NCBI RefSeq assembly: GCF_905220565.1
Contig: NC_059416.1
Span: forward strand, 4,092,001 to 4,156,000
Direction of reading: 5' to 3'
DNA from: Melitaea cinxia
Taxonomy: Eukaryota > Arthropoda > Insecta > Lepidoptera > Nymphalidae
DNA: 64,000 nt
The notes beneath the pieces were generated by a model. That model saw only the letters and a program-made list of their open reading frames with translations. It did not search any database and was not told the DNA's origin. The translations under genes were made by a program, and so were the position numbers. Numbering within the stretch: position 1 is the first letter of the stretch; each line of letters starts with the position of its first letter. Shown in pieces: positions 34,746 to 45,707 of this stretch.

Positions 34746-35930
34746 CATAACGATTTTTTCACCTTCGTGTGTTTGACAACTCGAAAAACAAAATCGCATT
34801 TGTCGACTCAGGTAGTAAATACATTGAAAACGCGAATTGCAAATATGAACTTTTATTATTATTTATTTGAATGTATGATTTATGTATATTTAATACCTAA
34901 GCATATAACTCGCTGTAGTTTTTTAAAACTTTTAATATTTTTGATGGTTTGTATTAAATAAATAAATTAATTATTTGCATAGGTAATGTTAGTACTACTA
35001 TTAAATTAATCTATTTACTATTAAATCTATCGTTGTATTCAAATCTATACGTAGTACATCAAGTAGAACAGAACAACACTACATGAATGATATCTCTTTT
35101 TTCCATTCTCAACACATTTTTACCTTTATCTGTATACTGAAAAATAGAGACTAGAAAATAAAGGGAAGTTATTATCCCATTCATGAAAAAAACATTACCT
35201 AATTATCCATTATGGTGTTTCGTGAAATAAATATGAGTGTAATAAATGTGGTTAATAAATTGTTGTCATGTGATTTAAACGTAAAAAAGTGTATTTATAC
35301 CAATAAGTATATCCGATAAAACTATACAGCTCGCGTAATATCCGATCCCGTGGGAATGCGGAAAAGTGAACTACGTGTTCTTCTGAACCACTGTATTAGA
35401 ATTATTATTGTAACTAGAGTAGTATTAATCATAATAAGAGTAAATCCGACATTGTTTTCATTATTTATATTTAAATCTATGTGCACTAGTCATTGTAGTG
35501 AATATAACAAAAGTGAATATAATAAGAGTAGTAGATAGTAGTGAATGTTCTATTAATATATTGTGTTTACTAAATATGTCATAATATGTTTATTAATAAG
35601 TGTCCTTAGTTATTAAAAATTAGTTATTAAAAAATCCCTATTAGATGACATCTTACATAATTTTTTAAATTCCAACTTATAGGTACGTATTGTAAATTTT
35701 ACTTATTCACTTTACCAATAAAAATTGAAATCTAATATAATATTTGTAAAGAAATAATACTTCGATTTTAATTACACAAGTTTAATAGAATTAAAGAATA
35801 TCGCCCATTCAATACCAACAATTAAACACCCACACTTGATGAAACAAAAAAAAATAAAGGTTAAAAGAAATCCCGTCACGTCTCGAAATATATTTTTGGT
35901 TAATAAAAAAGAGCGTAAAAAGAAATATAT
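34746..35930. other. Intergenic, no gene seen
   Basis: AT-rich DNA. The short open frames at 34767-34961 and 35350-35538 are low-complexity. Confidence 0.45.
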
Positions 35931-35931
35931 C

Positions 35932-36010
35932 ATAGTCACGCTATTTCTCCGACGTATACGATATTGCTAACAGTTACCGTTCCCTTAACCTAAGCCACTT
36001 GTTATTCGAA
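35932..36010 (-). pseudogene. Relic of a sugar transporter exon 3 (3' end)
   Basis: The minus strand reads VTVSNIVYVGEIA followed by a GT, matching the end of exon 3 of transporters A (SLINVVYIGEIA) and C (AVMNLVHIGEIA) at the same splice phase. Just upstream, RITSGLG appears in another frame, so the fragment has a small indel. No other exon of this copy is joined to it. Confidence 0.6.
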
Positions 36011-36275
36011 ACGGGAAAACAGTTCATACATTTTTGGTACAAATATGAGGGTTATTGTTGTCAAATTGAGAAAACGCGCTACAAAATAGGTGTAGCTTCT
36101 TGCCTTCGTATTTAATAGGCAATTCGGGATACATATGAGATATCACGATCACGATCAGGATTCAGCCTGTACATCACACTGCTGGGCATAATTCTCTTCC
36201 TCCATTTAGAGAAGGATATATTTGATGTGTAACGTGTAATTCGGAAAATTTTGTGAAAATAATTGTGTTTGCTCA

Positions 36276-36860
36276 CAAACGAAAAAAAACCGACTTCAAT
36301 TACATCGAAGAGTAATACAACGTAGATCGACGAAAAAATAGTCAAGTAACTACGCGTTATCAAAGATTACTCAAAAAGTAGTTATCAGATCTCGATAAAA
36401 TTTATATGTGACCACATGATAAACATCTCCTTTTGATTAAATTAAAAATTATCAAAATCGGTATACCCAGTAAAGAGTTATTGCGAATTTTCGAGAGTTT
36501 CCCCCGATTTCTCTGTGATTCCATCATCAGATTCTGGTTTCCTTATCATGGTACCAAACTAGGGATATCCCCTTCCAACAAAAAAAGAATTATCAAAATC
36601 GGTACATCCAGTAGAAAGTTATGCGGTATATACAACGTAGGTCGACGAAAAAAGCGTCTAGTAAAAACGCATTAGATATAACTCGAAAAGTAGTTGTTAG
36701 ATCTCAAATAAATTTAAATGGGACCAATTGACACACACCACCTTTCGATTTAAAAAAAATTGTCGAAATCGGTCCACCCGGTCAAAAGTTCTGATGTAAC
36801 ATACATAAAAAAAATACAGTCGAATTGAGAACCTCCTCCTTTTTAGAAAATCGGTTAAAA
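36276..36860 (-). repeat. R3 MITE-like element, near-complete
   Basis: Plus-strand text runs from CGAAAAAAAACCGACTTCAA to GAACCTCCTCCTTTTTAG, the reverse of the 11208 copy. Confidence 0.7.
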
Positions 36861-37569
36861 AGGACAATAAAAAATTGTATCAAGCTTATCTTCCTTTTTA
36901 ATCTTATGTCCTTTAATTAATATAGATCTACTGAGGTAGGGTACAGAAGGGACTATCCTGCTCAAAATCTGTAGCAGCCCAATTAGGGAAGAAGAACCTT
37001 TTGCATTCCAAAGATTTTAATACAAAAAGTTCGTACACTTCTCGCTGTCGGATATTTTAAATTTTCTTTAATCAGATTATTGGAAGTCATACTCATAAGG
37101 GTGACTTCCTTGTGTCGGGGCCAGATTATTGTAAAGATACACTTTATTAACAAAACTTTGTTCGTTTCATTCCAGAGACTTATTTTAAATTATATAAGAT
37201 CTACAGCTCGCAAGCTTAGAACTTGAGACTCAAAACTTTTAATTGCCTATTAGGCATGCGATGAAATCGAAGGATTTGTGTATTATTGATGTATTATGAG
37301 AAACTCTATATAATGTACTCTAAACATTGTATACACTATCTACATATTAAACTACTACTTGCGCTTACATTATTTTTTGAAGTGAAACTTGTTTAGGCTA
37401 ACAATAATATTAGCGTCATGTAGATGTGCACCGTTTTCGTCAAACATCAGAACCACCTAGCGTGTACTATAGAAACTACAAAGATTGTTATATTAATATC
37501 GATAGTATTACATTGCAAATTAACTAGATGGCGCATAAACGGAAATTTAAAGATTTTTAAATATAAACG
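36861..37569. other. Intergenic with an R2 scrap
   Basis: About 36940-37000 resembles the R2 end (AGGGACTATCCTGCTC, AAATCTGTAGCAGCCC). Nothing else recognised. Confidence 0.4.
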
Positions 37570-37918
37570 AGACGCCGCGTAGGCGCAACGGCTACAGCCA
37601 TGGATTGTACCTGTTGCGCTGGCGGTTGCGGGTTCGATCCCCGCACATGACAAACATTTGTATTGGCCATACAGGTGTTTGCCGTGGTCTGGGTGTTTAT
37701 GCAGTCCTTGTGGGTCTCCCCACCGTGCCTCGGAGAGCACGTTAAGCCGTCGGTCCCAGTTGTTATCATGTGCACCTGATAGCGATCGTTACTCATAGTA
37801 GGGAATATATCCGCCAACCCGCATTGGAGCAGCGCGGTATATTAAGCTCTGATCCTTCCATCCTCCTACATGGGGAAAGAGGCATATGCCCAGTGGTGGG
37901 ATATTACAGTCCGAAGCG
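37570..37918 (+). repeat. S1 SINE, full length
   Basis: It carries the head GACGCCGCGTAGGCGCAACG, the B-box GCGGGTTCGATCCCCGC, the complete body and the end GGGATATTACAGTCCGAAGC. It is the best S1 copy in the window. Confidence 0.85.
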
Positions 37919-38394
37919 TAAACGAGACTTAAAAATTAGTTTACCAAAAAAGTTTTACTTCTGACATGTGTACTTTGTACGCATACACTTTTTTTAATAT
38001 TTTGTTCTACACAAATCAATAAATAATTTATCTCAATCATCATACAAACCATATTTTTATGGGTAATAATACCCATTTTCACCACATAAGAACTTTAAAT
38101 ACTGCTATTTTGTGCTCAAAAAGAAAATGCTCTTCAATTTACATTACTTTTTTATTATGGTAGGTAGGTATGGTGCAAGAAATATTTTGCTCAAAAACTA
38201 TTAATTATTTTCCTGTATCTCTGAAACTATGCGTCCAAAAACATTTTAATTAAGAGTATACGATGGTATTGAAGATGAAGTAACGTATATATATCCATAA
38301 GGATTAACAGGCAATGCTTAAATAAATTGATGCTCATAAATTTAGTTTTGTTCCGCTAAAGACTAACGTTCTTGTAGTACATTGTTTTTACATA

Positions 38395-38455
38395 TCACTT
38401 ACCATAATATTAGCACAAGCCGATAAAATGTTGCAGTAGTGCTTTTCCTTCTAAC
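38395..38455 (-). pseudogene. Possible relic of a sugar transporter exon 5 end
   Basis: The minus strand reads LSACANIM just before GTAAGTG, like the ends of exon 5 in A (STIVCAISM) and C (SCVACFLSM), each followed by a GT donor. The preceding residues are out of frame. The match is short and the call is tentative. Confidence 0.35.
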
Positions 38456-38892
38456 TTGTTTTGAAATTGTTAGTTTTTTCTGACATAGAACTTATTGATA
38501 CGAAAACACTCAGAATTAATGTAGCTTCCTACTGATCAAAGAATCTTCAAAATCGTTTCAGTAATTCCAAATATTATTAACTTTATATTTGTTACATTAG
38601 TATTAGATGACCTTCTTTGAAGTCGCTTTTCCCACCTAATATAATAATTACCCTAGAGATGCCATAACATATGAATATATTTGACCTGACGAAATCCTAA
38701 AACATCAATATATTTAATTTCACGCGTCAATAAAAGTCGATTATGTTTAAAATATATATAAATTGGTCAAACCCCTGGAGATCACAATATCTTCATTACA
38801 AAATGAGTTTGTCAAACTCTATCTATCAGAGGAAAATATTATATTTTATTATAATATTATTATAGCTAAATGTAACATTTAAATTTTTTTTT

Positions 38893-39172
38893 ATGTCACT
38901 AGATCGGCAAACAAGCGTACTGCTCACCTGATGGTAAGCGATTACCGTAGCTTATAGACGCCTGCAACACCAGAAGCATCCCAAGCGCATTGCCGACCCC
39001 ATCCCCAATCCCCCCTCTAGGAGCTCTGGTCACCTTACTCACCAGCAGGAACACAATACTGCTTGAAAACAGTATTATTTTGCTGTGATCTTCTGTAAGG
39101 TCGAGTTACTACCCCAGTCGGGCTGCTCCAGATTTTGAGCAGGAAATTCCTGCTGTGCCCTACCTCAGTTAC
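38893..39172 (+). repeat. R2 interspersed repeat, near-complete
   Basis: It runs from TTTTTATGTCACTAGATCGG through CTGATGGTAAGCGATTACC and CAACACCAGAAGCATCCC to CTGCTGTGCCCTACCTCAG. Close copies are at 42464-42752 and 52785-52965. Confidence 0.75.
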
Positions 39173-40414
39173 ATTACATACATCAAATACATAGATCAAA
39201 TATATCATCACCTGTAGTCTTAACAAGTTCAAAAACGTGTTAAATAGAGATAGAGCTCCTACAAATATGAGCACTAGCTAATTCGATCTGGAATAATGTG
39301 AAAAAAATCGTCGGCAGCATTTGCAGCACGCAAAAAATTGCAAAAGTTATTAACAAATTAAGTTGCAAAAAAAGGGGATTTCGTCTTTTGTTAATAACTC
39401 TGAAACTATAAGCATATAGATTATATTATTATAAATTAAAATATATATATATATACAATATATATATAACATATATATATATATATATAACATATATATA
39501 TATATATTATTTAAAAAAAAAGCTATTTAAAGAGAAGGAAATTTTCAATTATCAGAAAGTCACGGAATTTTATGTCTATTATTTATAATTTTAATTTGAC
39601 CGCCAAGTCATGCGCGTGCCGCCGCCAAAACAAGTAGGTTCTACAAAATATTTTATTTGAGTATTAAATAATAATCGAAAAATTAAAAAAATGGCGTATT
39701 CTAAACACTTGAATAGACATTTTGTTTTTGAATGGAAAAGTTTTAAATAATTGTGTATTTTGTTTATAATATAATTTTTAGAGTTTACTCCTTAAGAAGC
39801 GATTTTCATATAATAGTATGAAATAAATATGAGGAGTAAAATCTACAAAACGAATGACCTCGTTACGTTTCTCGTAACGCCATCATCTAGACGACGACGT
39901 TTTCCAATAACGTCATCTATAGATGGCGTTATTTGATTCGTTTATTTACCATTTGATATGGTATTAATCTTTTTCATAGACTAGTAAGCCTGTTTGAGCC
40001 TAGTTAGACACTCGATCTAGTGAGTAAACTCCAGTTGTGCACCGGAGCTGATACACACGCTTTTTTTAACAATTTTTAAATGCTCTTCATTTTTCACGAA
40101 TTTCGTAACAGAATTGTATAACTTTACAAAAACAATATTTCCATTACTATAGCAGATAGAAAAACGTGAATTAGACAAAAAAAAATCTCTCAACTCAACT
40201 TATTCAACAACTCTTCGCTTATCTATCACAGGAGGCACAGAAATAAAATTAAATAGCGAATTGTTCTCATAATGTATTTTCTAAATAATCTTAATTTGAA
40301 ATAGATGGCACTGTTAAGTTTTATAAAACTGATTGTAATAAAAACTTAACACAATTGTGTTAAACAAAGAATACAAAATAAGAAAGAGTTTTGTGTATTG
40401 ATTGGTATAAGACG
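39173..40414. other. Intergenic, AT-rich, 3' side of PHD-like gene A
   Basis: It contains (TA)n-rich DNA at 39440-39510 and no coding block. Part of it may be the 3' UTR of the gene at 40415-41176. Confidence 0.45.
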
Positions 40415-41176
40415 TTATATTCTTCGTCCTGGATTTTCAGGGCAAAAACATGGTTTAGGGCACAAAGATTTTGGCCCTTTTTGAGAACAACCACCACCAT
40501 TTTTTTCTTTTGCCGCTTGCTGCATTTTAGCCATTAAATTATTGATTTGGTTGGTCAACTGACCAACAGTGTTGCACATTTGTTCTAATGTACCTAAAGA
40601 CGGAATAGTTGGACTGGTTTGCCTTCCAAAATCACCTGGGACATCAGTTGCAGAAGCACATCCAGAAGGACAAGGGGGCTTAAAATCTAAACAAGCATCC
40701 TTAGAACCTGACGAAGATACGGCCGTTGAATATTTCGGGGGTGCACATGGTTTTACGAGGGGAGGCTGTGACGAATCAGGTAAACGTGGATGGCTGTATG
40801 TCTTACACGTTTTCTTGCCACATTTATCCAAAGCACAACCTGCAGATGTAGGAAGTCGTTCACCACTTGTTCCGTTATTAGTTGGGCATGCTACGTTCCC
40901 ACATTTAGGTGTTTGATTCGCTGGACATTGGGTGTTGTTGCAACTAAACGGTTCATCTGTGCGGTATTCTTTTGGTAATGTGGTCTTGCAGTCTGGACAA
41001 GGGCATGTAACTTTAATGATGCCGGCTTTTATATCCTTGATTTTACCAGGTGTATAATTTAAGCAGCCGTAATGTACCCACGTCTGACAGGCACCTTGAC
41101 ATTGCAAGCCTGTCTTGTCAGTAACTGGTCCTAAACATATCTTGCATGGTTTCTTTGTTTTATTGCATTTTGGCAT
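40415..41176 (-). CDS. Cys-rich protein with PHD-like zinc finger, paralogue A (253 aa)
   Basis: A single-exon frame opens with a clear PHD-like ligand array: CKIC (11-14), C26/C30, WVHYGC (H35, C38) and a CPCPDC cluster near 58-63, which is C4HC3-like. A second Cys block follows (C-x4-CPAN, then ACPTN), then a Pro/Ser-rich linker. Next comes a short heptad-like helix (EQMCNTVGQLTNQINNLMAK) and a Cys-rich tail (CPKPCFCPENPG). The order finger, linker, helix is shared with the neighbour B at 42275-43590 on the same strand, so they are a tandem pair. I do not recognise a named family. The finger suggests histone-tail or protein binding, but no partner can be inferred. Frame length and composition argue for a real gene. 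Confidence 0.75.
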   Translation of the reverse strand: MPKCNKTKKPCKICLGPVTDKTGLQCQGACQTWVHYGCLNYTPGKIKDIKAGIIKVTCPCPDCKTTLPKEYRTDEPFSCNNTQCPANQTPKCGNVACPTNNGTSGERLPTSAGCALDKCGKKTCKTYSHPRLPDSSQPPLVKPCAPPKYSTAVSSSGSKDACLDFKPPCPSGCASATDVPGDFGRQTSPTIPSLGTLEQMCNTVGQLTNQINNLMAKMQQAAKEKNGGGCSQKGPKSLCPKPCFCPENPGRRI

Positions 41177-41344
41177 GTTCGTATTTGGGTGGACCTTATT
41201 CCAACATGGTAACTGTAATTGCGACTGTAATTAAATCATATTGACATGATAGATTTTTAAAAACTCAATCACTAGTCAAGGTGACGGATAAAGTTATTTT
41301 TTTCTTTTTTCCTTTTTAATATGTGCTAGATACGGATTTTATTA

Positions 41345-41349
<5 letters not shown>

Positions 41350-41402
<53 letters not shown>
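41350..41402. repeat. (TA)n microsatellite
   Basis: About 26 uninterrupted TA units lie upstream of PHD-like gene A. A second run is at about 41862-41892. Confidence 0.9.
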
Positions 41403-41406
<4 letters not shown>

Positions 41407-41859
41407 TAATTATAATTATATTATTTTAAATTAATGTTTGTATGTATGTCATTTTGTGTTTGAACATGTCATGGTCTTCGGGAAAGTGTTGTGCATGAGC
41501 CCACAAAGGTTTCTGAATTGATACGACAAAAAAAATTAAAAAAAGCTTAGCTACACGCGCAGGATACAGCTAGAATATTTATAAAAAATTAAATGAAGAC
41601 GTAGACCAAACAAAATAATTCCACGTTAGTGAGCTGATAAATAATAATCGAATAAGAATAACGAAGAGTTTCGACCAACACCATAATAAACTCTCGCTTG
41701 ACTGTTGGATCAAGGATCGTATTCCAACGGCAGTCTTGCTTTGGACGACCCTGATTATTAAAAGTTTTCTCAGCCTGGAGCCTTAATTACCAGCGGCTTT
41801 TACTTCAACCGGCCACCGAAACACCGGAGGTTTTTATGTTATTAAATATTTTAGTCTGT

Positions 41860-41889
<30 letters not shown>

Positions 41890-41893
<4 letters not shown>

Positions 41894-42020
41894 CTAGCTG
41901 TGCCCACGACTTCGTCCGCATGGAATTTAACAAAAAAGTTATTTTTCAGTTCACAAAGTTATAAAGTTATTTTAATATTACAAACAGACACTCCAATTTT
42001 ATTTATTTGTATAGATATAG
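41890..42020 (+). repeat. R6-related fragment
   Basis: AACTAGCTGTGCCCACGACT followed by GGAATTTAACAAAAAAGTTA. The same phrases occur at 53190 and 28590. Confidence 0.45.
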
Positions 42021-42274
42021 ATTTATAATAGGTTAAAATATTGAAATAAAAGAAATCAAATCAAAAGTTCCTTATTTATTGTATATTATTGTCTAATATT
42101 CGTTAATAGTTATAGTCGATATCGTATTACTATTTCCACTCAAATTCTTTACCAAAAAATTAAAATCTGTAAGTAGATTAAAGTAAAACAATTATTTATT
42201 TATTTTTATAATAATATAGTACTAATAGGTACTCTCATACAATATCCATTTCAAAGATTATCCCGTCTCATTTA

Positions 42275-43590
42275 TTAAGCCATGTTTTGTTTCAACTTGC
42301 ACATAAGTTCCCTGAGTTGAACAGATAGTTCACCCACAGTATTGCACAAAGTTTCGATTGCAGTGTACAACATTTTATGATCAACACCAATATTCAGCAC
42401 TTCAGAATCCGATGAAATTGTACGTAAATTTTCACATTTTTTCCCTGCAACATTTTTTTTTAATGTAACTAGGTTGCCAAACAATCGTACGGCTCCACCT
42501 GATGGTAAGTAATTACCGTAGCTTATGCCCGCTTATGGACGCCTGCAACACCAGAAGCATCCCAAGCGCATTGCCGACCCCATCCCCAATCCCCCCCTCT
42601 AGGAGCTCTGGTCACCTTACTCACCAACAGGAACACAATACTGCTTGAAAACAGTGTTATTTAGCTGTGGTCTTCTGTAAGGTCGAAATATTTCCCTAGT
42701 CGGGCTGTTCCATATTTTGAGCAGAAAATTCCTGCTGTGCCCTACTTCAGTTGAAACATATTTATCATTTTAATCTGAAAATAAGTATTATAAATTTTGA
42801 CTCATTTATGCTGTTTGTTTTTTATTCTCTAAACTCAATTATCAGATGAACTTAAAAGTACATACCTAAATAAGGTTATTTTATCTGAAGTATTTACTGA
42901 ACTTCTTACAACTAACTACAATATATAAAAGACAAAGTCAACTTTCTTACCAGTAAAACTCGAACTATTTGATAAATTTGAACAAGACTTAGATTGTTTA
43001 GGCGAGCAAGTTTTGTTTCTTGGTTTACTTAATAACTGTTGCGATGGACAAAATGTTGGACATGGCGCTGAACATTTTTGAGGATTTTTACGCGAAGGAC
43101 TAGCAGACGTAGACCGATTTGCAGTATGTGGATCGCATTTAAAAGACTGTTTACATTTTGTTTTCAAATTGGGTGGCGAGGAAGTTTTATTGAGAGTACA
43201 TTTTGTTGGACAAAGTAGACTCGAAGAACGTTGTGGTGATGATGCAGGACTGTATTCAAAAGGAGGAGGTGGGTATGTAGGTATTGGATTATCGTTACTC
43301 GGACATTCAACTGACTTACAAACTGGTAATTTATTCGCTGGACATTCTTTATTTGTGCATGTAAATGGAGGATTTACCAGTTTTTCCTTCGGTTGTGCTG
43401 TATTACAGTCTGGACATGGACAAGTAACTTCTATTAAGCCAGCTTTAATATCTTGAATTTTTCCGGGCGTAAAGTTTAAGCATTTGTAGTGCGCCCATTT
43501 CTGGCATGCTCCTTGGCATTGTATTCCACTTTTCTTACTTACGGATTCGAAACATATTTTACAAGGATTTTTTACTTTACGACATTTCAT
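42275..43590 (-). CDS. Cys-rich protein with PHD-like zinc finger, paralogue B (2 exons, 269 aa)
   Basis: Exon 1 is 42951-43590 with a GTAAG donor. Exon 2 is 42275-42444 after TTGCAG. The phases match and give 269 residues. The finger ligands are CKIC (10-13), C25/C29, WAHYKC (H34, C37) and a CPCPDC group, followed by the same second block (CPAN, ECPSN) as in paralogue A. The middle is rich in Ser, Pro, Lys and Cys. Exon 2 supplies the same helix motif as A (ETLCNTVGELSVQLRELMCK), which is the argument for joining the exons. An R2 repeat sits in the intron and ends about 10 bases from the acceptor. Without splicing, the protein would end at 224 residues with KKVDFVFYIL. Its start is divergent from mRpS25, 440 bases away. 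Confidence 0.72.
42460..42752 (+). repeat. R2 repeat inside the intron of PHD-like gene B
   Basis: It opens with a T run and TAATGTAACTAGGTTGCC and ends CTGCTGTGCCCTACTTCAG. It is close in sequence to the 38893 copy. Confidence 0.75.
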
Positions 43591-44030
43591 TGTTTCATGT
43601 TAGATTTACTTTATATTTATATGATGTTCAGTTTTAGATTACGTTCATCTATATAGAATCCATTATTTATTTTATTATGAATATTACCTACGTAATTGTA
43701 TGTGATACGTAATATAACAGAAAATATCCACCCGATAGATTTTAAAACAGTGATATAATGACAAATAGAATTGACAATTTAATTCTAATTGACTGAGCTA
43801 TAAGCCATGAAAAGAAGAATTGAATGAGAACTGACAAGAGTTGTTTTCTCCGATTTTACTATCAAGGCTAAAATTATTGTCAAATGTTTAAGAACGCAAA
43901 CACTGCGCATGTCAGTCAAATGTCCAAATGTAGATAACGTCATTGTCATTTATGACATGAGTATTGGCCTATCCGTTTGTGGCGCAAAATATTTTGAGGT
44001 TATTCGTTAAATCTAATAAAAACACACAAA

Positions 44031-44534
44031 ATGCCTTTCATGAAAGGTAGAGCACCTATCAGACGTACGTTGAATTATCTAAACGCTGGAAAACTAGTAT
44101 TTAAAGACAAATTAAGAATATTCTCCATAGGTTACAACATTCACGGTCAGAACAACACGGGTGCGAAAGAGTTCGTTTTCTGGTATTTACCACAAATACA
44201 GTATAAAAATCCGGATGTTCAAGTTGCTACATTAAAGAACCTGACACCTTCGCCGTTTGTAAAGTGCTATTTTGAAGACGGAAGACGAATTTTGGTTGAT
44301 ATTGACAATAAAACTAAGGAAGATATTTTGGAGCACTTAATCAAAACTGTTGGTAAATCAAAAGAGATTCTGGAGGCTGAAGCTGTAGCTGCTGAGAAAA
44401 AAGACAACCCAGCTAATTTCGGCATTGGTTGTGAGAGACCTTGTATATGTGAAGTGTATGGTCAAGTGCCTTGCCCTGGAGTTGTTCCTTTACCTAAGGT
44501 TATGCGGGGTAAATACATTAATGCAAAAGATTAG
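44031..44534 (+). CDS. mRpS25: Mitochondrial ribosomal protein S25 (mS25), 167 aa
   Basis: A component of the small subunit of the mitochondrial ribosome. The uninterrupted frame begins MPFMKGRAPIRRTLNYLNAG, the recognisable N-terminus of mS25. It continues with a thioredoxin-like L51/S25/CI-B8 domain (FVFWYLPQIQYKNPDVQV, then KCYFEDGRRILVDI). The tail is Cys-rich (CERPCICEVYGQVPCPG, about residues 138-154), as in metazoan mS25, where these cysteines are thought to bind metal. At 167 residues it is close to the animal family size of about 170. The start ATG follows ACACAAA. No intron is seen. It is divergent from PHD-like gene B upstream and convergent with the carbamoyltransferase-like gene downstream. 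Confidence 0.95.
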   Translation: MPFMKGRAPIRRTLNYLNAGKLVFKDKLRIFSIGYNIHGQNNTGAKEFVFWYLPQIQYKNPDVQVATLKNLTPSPFVKCYFEDGRRILVDIDNKTKEDILEHLIKTVGKSKEILEAEAVAAEKKDNPANFGIGCERPCICEVYGQVPCPGVVPLPKVMRGKYINAKD

Positions 44535-44666
44535 TTTATATATTATATCTTATAATTAAAAAGTTTTGGGTGTGTAAATGAAAGTAATTAGTTATATGTA
44601 AAAGAGGGTTTTATTTTTAAAATTTCTCATTGATAACTGTAACTCTTATGTTACTTACTTTTGAAA

Positions 44667-44706
44667 CAATGTTTTGCTTCTTACTTATGTAAGAAGCAAA
44701 ACATTG
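44667..44706. repeat. Perfect 18-bp hairpin between convergent genes
   Basis: Positions 44667-44684 (CAATGTTTTGCTTCTTAC) and 44689-44706 are exact reverse complements, with loop TTAT. The hairpin lies 133 bases after the mRpS25 stop and 148 bases after the stop of the opposing gene. Confidence 0.9.
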
Positions 44707-44853
44707 GAATAGTTTTATATTTTATTCATGGCAAATTTTAAAAATTGGCATACATGTCTAGAAAATAAAATATACATTAAATTATTTAAAAAACATTACA
44801 AATTGTTTAAATAATAAACGGAGATTTTTTTTTACAAAATTAAAAAACCTTTC

Positions 44854-45668
44854 TCAAAATTTATGATCCTTTATCACATAAGCCAGTAACGCAGCTGATA
44901 TGTAGTGAAAATTTTCAAAAGCATCAAATGTTCTAGAATTTTGGTGTGAAAATAAATTGTCTTCAACTTCATTTCCACGGGGACCAGTATGGTAAAATAT
45001 CCACTTATTCTTTGTATTTGACTCTATATCCTGCAAAGAAAAGAAATTTTTTTTATACTACTAACGTGGCAAACAAGCTTACAGTTTGTCTACTGGTAAG
45101 TAGATACCATAGCCTACAATATTAAGAGCAAGCATGTTGCCATATGTATAACGAAACCCCAGAAATGAATTTACAACAGACATAAAATAAATTTATAACT
45201 TATTTCAAATATAACTTAATAGTTAAAGCAAATTATTTAATTAAGATTTCTTGAAAGAGTAATTGCAGAGTATCTTCCTGGTTCATCTCTGCAGAAACTA
45301 AATTACAAATCGGTGGTAGATTCAAAATTTAAAATTTATTATTAAACAATTAATTTACTAAAGATAAATATAATTTTAATTTGTAAAATAAGAAGAAGAT
45401 GACTAAGAGTAAACATTTGTCTCAAGTACTCATAATAACAACAGGGAGCGATGACTATACATGCTCTTTAAGGCATGATTGAGTAACACAAAGACAGGAC
45501 TTCGTCCACTATTCCAACTCTGGGTTGGAAGATAAAAACAATTTAAAATAGATAGAAATAGTATGCATTATTCTTGCTTCTTTCATCAATATAAAACATA
45601 ATAAATAAGAAAACTTTTGTCTTCCTTTTTTAACCGACTTCAAAAAAGAAGGAGGTTACTCAATTCGA

Positions 45669-45707
<39 letters not shown>

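Noticed and set aside
40569..40978. Plus-strand open frames of 115 and 62 aa
   Set aside because: They are antisense to PHD-like gene A, which carries the zinc-ligand pattern.
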